From Streptomyces olindensis (GTDB taxonomy: Bacteria > Actinomycetota > Actinomycetes > Streptomycetales > Streptomycetaceae), in NCBI GenBank assembly GCA_000696115.1, contig JJOH01000102.1:1-56942 (forward strand): 56,942 nt of DNA. The letters run 5' to 3'. A program made the position numbers and the translations under genes. Below the pieces are notes generated by a model. It had not been told where the DNA came from, made no database searches, and saw only the letters and a program-made list of their open reading frames with translations. Shown piece by piece: positions 52,267 to 56,942 of the stretch; within the stretch, counting starts at the first letter, position 1, and every line of letters begins with the position of its first letter.

Positions 52267-53871
52267 ATGTCCGGGACGACCACGGCCGCCGCTGCGCTGC
52301 GCCGTCGGGCGGCCGGGGCCGGTGCCAACCGCTGGGTGGTCCTGGTCGTCCTCTGCGTCAGCCTGCTGCTGGTCGCCGTCGACGCCACCGTGCTGCACGT
52401 GGCGGTCCCCGCCGTCACCGAGGACCTCAAGCCCGGCGGGATCGAGCTGCTCTGGATCGTCGATGTCTACCCGCTGGTCTGCGCGTCGCTGCTGATCCTG
52501 TTCGGCACGCTCGGCGACCGCGTCGGGCGCCGGAGGGTCCTGCTCCTCGGGTACGCGCTCTTCGGCGTCGCCTCGGGGCTCGCGGCCGTCGCGGACAGCG
52601 CGCAGCTGCTGATCGTGGCGCGGGCGCTGCTCGGGGTGGGCGGCGCGATGATCATGCCGGCGACCCTGTCGATCCTGCGGCAGGTCTTCCCCGACCGGCG
52701 TGAGCGGGCGCTCGCGATCGGCGTCTGGAGCGCCGTGGCCGCGGTCGGGGCGGCGGTCGGGCCGCTGCTCGGCGGCTTCCTGCTGGAGCACTTCTGGTGG
52801 GGCTCGGTCTTCCTCGTCAACATCCCGTTGATGCTGGTCAGCCTCCCGGTGGGACGTTTGCTGCTGCCCGAGTCGAAGGGCGACGGCGACGGGCCCTGGG
52901 ACGTCGTCGGCGCGCTGATGGCGGCCGCCGGTCTGTTCGGTGTGGTGCTGGGCGTCAAGCGGCTCGGGGGCGGGGAGCCGGTGGGGAGCCTGTTCACCGT
53001 GCTGCCGCTGGTGGCGGGCGCGGCGCTGCTCGTGGGGTTCGTGCGACGGCAGCGGCGGCGGAAGCATCCGCTGGTCGACCTCAGGATGTTCGCCCGGCCG
53101 GCGTTCAGCACGTCCGTCGGGTGCATCGTGCTGGCGATGCTCGCGCTGGTGGGTCTGGAGCTGATCGCGGCGCAGTACCTGCAGCTGGTGCTCGGGCTGT
53201 CGCCGCTGGAGACCGGGCTGCGGCTGCTGCCGCTGACGTTCGCGGCGATGGCGGCCGGGCTGGCCGGGGCGCGGATGCTGCGGCGGTTCGGGCCGCGGCG
53301 GATGGTGTGCGCCGGGTTCTGTCTCACCGCGTTCGCCGTGGTGCTGCTGACGGCCCTGGGCCGCACCGACGACTGCGCGCTGATGCTGACCGGGTTCGTG
53401 CTGCTGGGCTTCGGTCTGGAGACGACGCTGTTCGGGGCGTACGAGTCGATGCTGAGCGAGGCCCCGCCGGAGCAGGCCGGCGGGGCGGCGGCGATCGGGG
53501 AGACGTCGTACCAGCTGGGGGCGGGGATCGGGATCGCCCTGCTCGGCAGCGTGATGAACGCGGCGTACGCGCCCGCGCTGTCGGGCGTGCCCGGGGTGCC
53601 GGAGTCGGCGTCCTCCTCGGCGGGGCACTCGCTCGGGGAGGCCTACGAGGTCGCCGCGCGGCTGGGCGGTGCGGCGGGGGCTGCCCTGCGGCACGCCGCC
53701 CGGGACGCGTTCGTGCACGGGCTGCATGTGACGTTGCTGGTGAGCGCGGGGCTGTTGCTGCTCGGCGCGGTGATGGCGTTGCGTTTGCCGCGGGTCATGC
53801 AGTGCGAGGGCAACGGGCCGGTGGAGGTGCCCGCGCAGAGGGACGCCGCGGAGTCACGCGTCTCGGTGTAA
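52267..53871 (+). CDS. MFS transporter, DHA2 (14-helix) drug-efflux type
   Basis: This 534-residue transporter begins SLLLVAVDATVLHVAVPA (helix 1 with the D-x-T motif), followed by the A-motif GTLGDRVGRRRVLLLG and a C-like motif LLGVGGAMIMPATLSILRQVFP in helix 5. About fourteen helices fit DHA2 proton-coupled drug exporters. ATG 52267 is eight bases after GGAGGT. No TetR-type regulator is adjacent, so control is unclear. The 262-bp leader region contains a GGCCGGGGA/TCCCCGGCC hairpin at about 52173-52202 that might act as a regulator. Confidence 0.92.
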   Translation: MSGTTTAAAALRRRAAGAGANRWVVLVVLCVSLLLVAVDATVLHVAVPAVTEDLKPGGIELLWIVDVYPLVCASLLILFGTLGDRVGRRRVLLLGYALFGVASGLAAVADSAQLLIVARALLGVGGAMIMPATLSILRQVFPDRRERALAIGVWSAVAAVGAAVGPLLGGFLLEHFWWGSVFLVNIPLMLVSLPVGRLLLPESKGDGDGPWDVVGALMAAAGLFGVVLGVKRLGGGEPVGSLFTVLPLVAGAALLVGFVRRQRRRKHPLVDLRMFARPAFSTSVGCIVLAMLALVGLELIAAQYLQLVLGLSPLETGLRLLPLTFAAMAAGLAGARMLRRFGPRRMVCAGFCLTAFAVVLLTALGRTDDCALMLTGFVLLGFGLETTLFGAYESMLSEAPPEQAGGAAAIGETSYQLGAGIGIALLGSVMNAAYAPALSGVPGVPESASSSAGHSLGEAYEVAARLGGAAGAALRHAARDAFVHGLHVTLLVSAGLLLLGAVMALRLPRVMQCEGNGPVEVPAQRDAAESRVSV

Positions 53872-54095
53872 CGCCCTTCCGCCCACCCAGGCGCCGCCCG
53901 TATCTGCTGACTCAGGGGTGGAGGTCGCCTGTGGGGGCGGGGCGCCGTCGGCGGCTTGCGGCCGTGGTGGACTGCGATGCCCTCACCCTGTGACCTCGCC
54001 CTCACACTTGGCAGCTACGGGTGGTGCGGGGGTGGGCGAAGGTCGTAGCGTCTGGGTTAGCGGTGCTAGTTAAAGAGTCCCCGGAGGGTGCCCCC
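53872..54095 (+). other. 224-bp gap between MFS gene and acyl-CoA dehydrogenase
   Basis: Nothing firm is seen. There is no clear terminator after the MFS gene. TAGCGT near 54046 and TTAGCG repeats near 54057 are possible promoter parts. Confidence 0.4.
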
Positions 54096-55286
54096 ATGTC
54101 CGAGTCGTCCAAGCTGCCTCCCTTCGATCCCGCCGACCCCCTCGGGCTGGACGACCTGCTGGAACCGGAGGACCTCGGCATCAGGGACACCGTGCGGTCC
54201 TGGGCCGCCGACCGGGTCCTGCCCCACGTCGCCGAGTGGTACGAGACGGGGGAGCTGCCGGGCATCAGGGAGCTGGCCCGGGAGCTCGGCGGCATCGGGG
54301 CCCTCGGCATGTCCCTGGAGGGGTACGGCTGCGCCGGGGCGAGCGCCGTGCAGTACGGGCTCGCCTGCCTGGAGCTGGAGGCCGCCGACTCCGGCATCCG
54401 CTCCCTCGTCTCCGTGCAGGGCTCCCTCGCCATGTACGCCATCCACCGCTTCGGCAGCGAGGAGCAGAAGCAGCACTGGCTGCCCCGGATGGCCGCCGGC
54501 GAGGTCATCGGCTGCTTCGGCCTCACCGAGCCCGACCACGGCTCCGACCCCGCCTCCCTGCGCACGTACGCCAAGCGCGACGGCACCGACTGGATCCTCA
54601 ACGGCCGCAAGATGTGGATCACCAACGGCTCGGTCGCCGGAGTCGCCGTCGTGTGGGCGCAGACCGAGGACGGGATCCGTGGCTTCGCCGTCCCCACCGA
54701 CAGCCGCGGCTTCTCGGCACCGGAGATCAAGCACAAGTGGTCCCTGCGCGCCTCCGTCACCAGCGAGCTCGTCCTCGACGACGTACGGCTGCCCGCCGAC
54801 GCCGTCCTCCCGGAGGTCACCGGCCTGCGCGGACCGCTCAGCTGTCTGTCGCACGCCCGGTACGGAATCGTCTGGGGCGCCATGGGCGCGGCCCGCAGCT
54901 GTTTCGAGGCCGCGGTCGACTACGCGAAGTCGCGGGAGCAGTTCGGGCGGCCCATCGGGGGCTTCCAGCTCACCCAGGCCAAACTCGCCGACATGGCGGT
55001 GGAACTGCACAAGGGGATTCTGCTCGCCCATCATCTGGGGCGGCGGATGGACGCCGGCCGCCTGCGTCCCGAGCAGGTCAGCTTCGGCAAACTCAACAAC
55101 GTGCGGGAGGCGATCGAGATCTGCCGCACGGCCCGCACGATCCTGGGGGCCAACGGGATCTCGCTCGAATATCCCGTCATGCGGCACGCGACGAACCTGG
55201 AGTCGGTGCTCACCTACGAGGGCACCGTCGAGATGCACCAGCTCGTGCTGGGCAAGGCGCTCACCGGGCTCGACGCCTTCCGGTAG
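54096..55286 (+). CDS. Acyl-CoA dehydrogenase, glutaryl-CoA-dehydrogenase-like
   Basis: This 396-residue flavoenzyme oxidises an acyl-CoA at the alpha-beta bond. It has EAADSGIRSLVSVQGSLAMYAI, CFGLTEPDHGSDPA (FAD loop), KMWITNGSVAGVAVVWA and a C-terminal LTYEGTVEMHQLVLGKALTG in which Glu of YEGT aligns with the catalytic base of glutaryl-CoA dehydrogenases. Substrate choice is not certain. ATG 54096 has GGAGGG upstream. No partner genes (lyases, CoA ligases) are adjacent. Confidence 0.92.
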   Translation: MSESSKLPPFDPADPLGLDDLLEPEDLGIRDTVRSWAADRVLPHVAEWYETGELPGIRELARELGGIGALGMSLEGYGCAGASAVQYGLACLELEAADSGIRSLVSVQGSLAMYAIHRFGSEEQKQHWLPRMAAGEVIGCFGLTEPDHGSDPASLRTYAKRDGTDWILNGRKMWITNGSVAGVAVVWAQTEDGIRGFAVPTDSRGFSAPEIKHKWSLRASVTSELVLDDVRLPADAVLPEVTGLRGPLSCLSHARYGIVWGAMGAARSCFEAAVDYAKSREQFGRPIGGFQLTQAKLADMAVELHKGILLAHHLGRRMDAGRLRPEQVSFGKLNNVREAIEICRTARTILGANGISLEYPVMRHATNLESVLTYEGTVEMHQLVLGKALTGLDAFR

Positions 55287-55309
55287 ACCCCGGCCGGTGA
55301 ACCGCGGGG

Positions 55310-55332
55310 GCAGGGCCGGTGAGCGGCCCTGC
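55310..55332. terminator. Hairpin between convergent acyl-CoA dehydrogenase and sflA
   Basis: GCAGGGCCG (55310-55318) pairs perfectly with CGGCCCTGC (55324-55332) around a five-base loop, directly before the sflA stop codon. Confidence 0.8.
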
Positions 55333-55333
55333 C

Positions 55334-55771
55334 TCAGCTCTGGTTGAAGAAGCCGTCCGTGCGGTGCGCGGCCGGGTCGCCGTTCACGATCTCCGTGTGG
55401 GCGGGGGTCAGCAGGAACACTCGGGTCGACACTCTCTCGATCGAACCGCGCAGGCCGAAGATCAGCCCGGCCGCGAAGTCGACCACGCGCTTGGCGTCGC
55501 CGGCCTCCATGGCCGTGAGGTTCATGATGACCGGCACGCCCTCGCGGAACAGCTCGCCGATGGCGCGGGCGTCCCGGAAGCTGTCCGGGGTCACCGTGCC
55601 GATGCGGCGGCCCTTCTCCTCGGCGACGTCCGAGGCCACCTTGACGCGCGGATCGGTGACCCAGGCATCCCCGGGCTCGGTCCCGTCGGAGTAGTCGTCG
55701 TCGTAGTAACGCTCGTCTTCGTTGTCGTCGACGAGGCCAAGCCAGGCACTTGCCTTGCGTACCGATCCCAT
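55334..55771 (-). CDS. sflA: SepF-like cell-division protein (SflA)
   Basis: This 145-residue protein has the SepF core ~50-135: RIGTVTPDSFRDARAIGEL, REGVPVIMNLTAMEAGDAKRVVDFAAGL and GSIERVSTRVFLLTPAHTEI, preceded by a short acidic region and an N-terminal MGSVRKASAWLGL helix likely to touch the membrane. It is one of the SepF paralogs in Streptomyces; position beside the acyl-CoA dehydrogenase and DUF5685 genes matches SflA (SCO1749) of S. coelicolor, which influences FtsZ-dependent sporulation septation. ATG 55771 follows GGAGG. Confidence 0.9.
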   Translation of the reverse strand: MGSVRKASAWLGLVDDNEDERYYDDDYSDGTEPGDAWVTDPRVKVASDVAEEKGRRIGTVTPDSFRDARAIGELFREGVPVIMNLTAMEAGDAKRVVDFAAGLIFGLRGSIERVSTRVFLLTPAHTEIVNGDPAAHRTDGFFNQS

Positions 55772-55970
55772 GGACGCCTCCTCTCACAGCGGTCTTTCTG
55801 CTTTCCGCATCCCTATGGTCGTCCATGATGCGGATGGCGCGCCAAGTGGATAGACGCCGCGCGGGGGGTTTGTGACGGTACTGGTGCACAGCGAATCCGT
55901 CGAGAGTCCGTGTGTCCCAAGGGTCGTTTCCCAAACGGCTGCTGACTGTGAGTGAAATACGATTCTTCTC

Positions 55971-56003
55971 GGCGTACGGGTGACGGGCGGGGCGTACGGG
56001 TGA
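55971..56003 (+). repeat. Direct repeat GGCGTACGGGTGA spaced by 20 bp
   Basis: Identical 13-base copies at 55971-55983 and 55991-56003 are offset by exactly 20 bp, about two helical turns. They lie upstream of TACGAT (56016-56021), a likely -10 of the DUF5685 gene, where an activator dimer could bind. Confidence 0.6.
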
Positions 56004-56061
56004 ATGCCCGGGTCGGTACGATGCCGCAGCTCAGCGTCGTAACGAAGCTCGGGGGAGCGCC

Positions 56062-56942
56062 GTGTTCGGAATCGTCAGGCCCTGCAGGCACCGCCTTGGT
56101 GAGAAGCTCACCAGCCAGTGGATGGCGCATTTGTGCGGGCTGTGCCTCGCACTGCGTGGCGACCACGGACAGTTCGCTCGAATAGTGACGAACTATGACG
56201 GGCTCCTTATATCGGTTTTGACGGAGGCTCAGGCGGATCCCGGTGCGGTCGGGCGGCGTACGGCCGGGCCGTGCCCGTTGCGCGGCATGCGCACCGCCTC
56301 CGTCGCGCACGGCGAGGGGGCCCGGCTGGCGGCGGCCGTGTCCCTGGTGCTGGCCTCCGCGAAGGTGCGCGACCACGTCGTCGACGGCGACGGGCTGTTG
56401 GCCCGCCGGCCGGTGGCGCGCGCCGCCCGCCGGGTCGCCGCGAGCTGGGACGCGGCCGGCGCCCGTACCGGCACCGCCGTGGGGTTCGACACCGCCCTCC
56501 TGGTCGACGCCGTGGAGCGGCAGACCGGCATCGAGGCGCTGGCCGGGCCCGGGACGCCGATCCTGACGGTCACCGAACCGACGGAGACCGCGACGGCCGC
56601 GGCCTTCGCCCACACGGCGGTCCTCGCCGGCCGGCCGGACAACGCCGCGCCGCTCGCCGAGGCCGGACGCCTCTTCGGGCGGCTGGCCCATCTCCTGGAC
56701 GCCGTGGAGGACCTGCGGGCTGACGCCGCGTCAGGCGCCTGGAACCCGATCGCCGCGACCGGTACCCCACAGGCGGAGGTCCGGCGGCTCGCCGACGACG
56801 CGGTGCACGGCGTCCGGCTGGCGCTGCGGGAGGCGGAGTTCACCGACGGGCGGCTGGTCCACCGGCTCCTCGCGCACGAGCTGCGCACCTCCGTCGACCG
56901 CGCCTTCGGCACGACGAGCTGCGCCCACACCGCCGGCCCCCG
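56062..56942 (+). CDS. DUF5685 family protein (3' end outside window)
   Basis: At least 293 residues are encoded; the frame is still open at the window edge. The start FGIVRPCRHRLGEKLTSQWM with Cys8 and a CGLC motif (25-28), then GPCPLRGMRTA near 70, is typical of DUF5685 proteins found in Streptomyces. The helical remainder (ARLAAAVSLVLASAKVRDHV, AEAGRLFGRLAHLLDAVED) looks like a cytoplasmic or peripheral protein. The Cys set could hold a metal or Fe-S cluster, but this is inferred. GTG 56062 is preceded by GGGGGAG. The function is unknown. Confidence 0.85.
   Translation, partial: MFGIVRPCRHRLGEKLTSQWMAHLCGLCLALRGDHGQFARIVTNYDGLLISVLTEAQADPGAVGRRTAGPCPLRGMRTASVAHGEGARLAAAVSLVLASAKVRDHVVDGDGLLARRPVARAARRVAASWDAAGARTGTAVGFDTALLVDAVERQTGIEALAGPGTPILTVTEPTETATAAAFAHTAVLAGRPDNAAPLAEAGRLFGRLAHLLDAVEDLRADAASGAWNPIAATGTPQAEVRRLADDAVHGVRLALREAEFTDGRLVHRLLAHELRTSVDRAFGTTSCAHTAGP

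Overview
The window is a high-GC chromosomal segment of a Streptomyces, or a very close streptomycete relative. The evidence is pervasive GTG/TTG starts, 1-4 bp stop/start overlaps, a 5S rRNA of streptomycete type, actinobacterial families such as TlyA, ScpAB with ParA, a SepF-like protein, DUF5685 and LysM/transglycosylase proteins, and a DmdR1-type iron box. I saw no insertion sequence, prophage, CRISPR array, tRNA or biosynthetic gene cluster. It reads as core chromosome.

Layout. 1-733: the 3' end of a 23S rRNA gene, 5S rRNA and the operon terminator. 797-5063: a protein with an Arg/Asp/Gly repeat domain plus a helical-repeat domain, a DUF1015 protein and a HAD phosphatase. 5147-8176: an iron-box-controlled siderophore ABC importer (two permeases, one ATPase, no binding protein). 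8296-12578: an SCP2-like protein, a small hypothetical protein, tlyA, NAD kinase and recN. 12785-18476: a glycosyltransferase, a PucR-type regulator, an LLM oxidoreductase and a GH15 hydrolase. 19005-24877: pyrG, a NUDIX ADP-ribose hydrolase, a STAND ATPase with TPR-like repeats, and ald. 25272-30155: the chromosome-organisation run parA, an RHH protein, scpA, scpB, rluB. 30238-33170: an NrtR-like NUDIX regulator, an ADP-ribosylglycohydrolase, a predicted nucleotidyltransferase and a Rieske lipoprotein. 33349-37797: aroH, tyrA, cmk, an acyltransferase and der.

37861-40319: two hypothetical proteins and a secreted transglycosylase/LysM protein. 40392-46239: a divergent branched-chain-amino-acid-type (Liv) ABC transporter locus with a LivH-LivM-LivG fusion that is frameshifted in this sequence. 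46278-50619: a WYL regulator, an orphan cytochrome oxidase subunit I, an I78 inhibitor-like protein and a PAP2 phosphatase. 50847-56942: a PIG-V-type mannosyltransferase, an MFS exporter, an acyl-CoA dehydrogenase, the SepF-like sflA, and the start of a DUF5685 gene that runs off the window.

Many of these genes (tlyA, NAD kinase, recN, pyrG, NUDIX, parA, scpA, scpB, rluB, cmk, der) follow the order I know from Mycobacterium tuberculosis Rv1694-Rv1713, so this is an ancient actinobacterial block. No single new defence or biosynthetic system stands out. The items most worth a second look are the rRNA-adjacent repeat protein, the ParA-RHH-ScpAB operon whose proteins carry long disordered N-terminal tails, the ADP-ribose/NUDIX regulator cluster with a palindromic operator, the unusual Liv transporter, and a recurring leaderless promoter architecture. 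Start codons were chosen by reading Shine-Dalgarno motifs, overlaps and -10 elements by eye.
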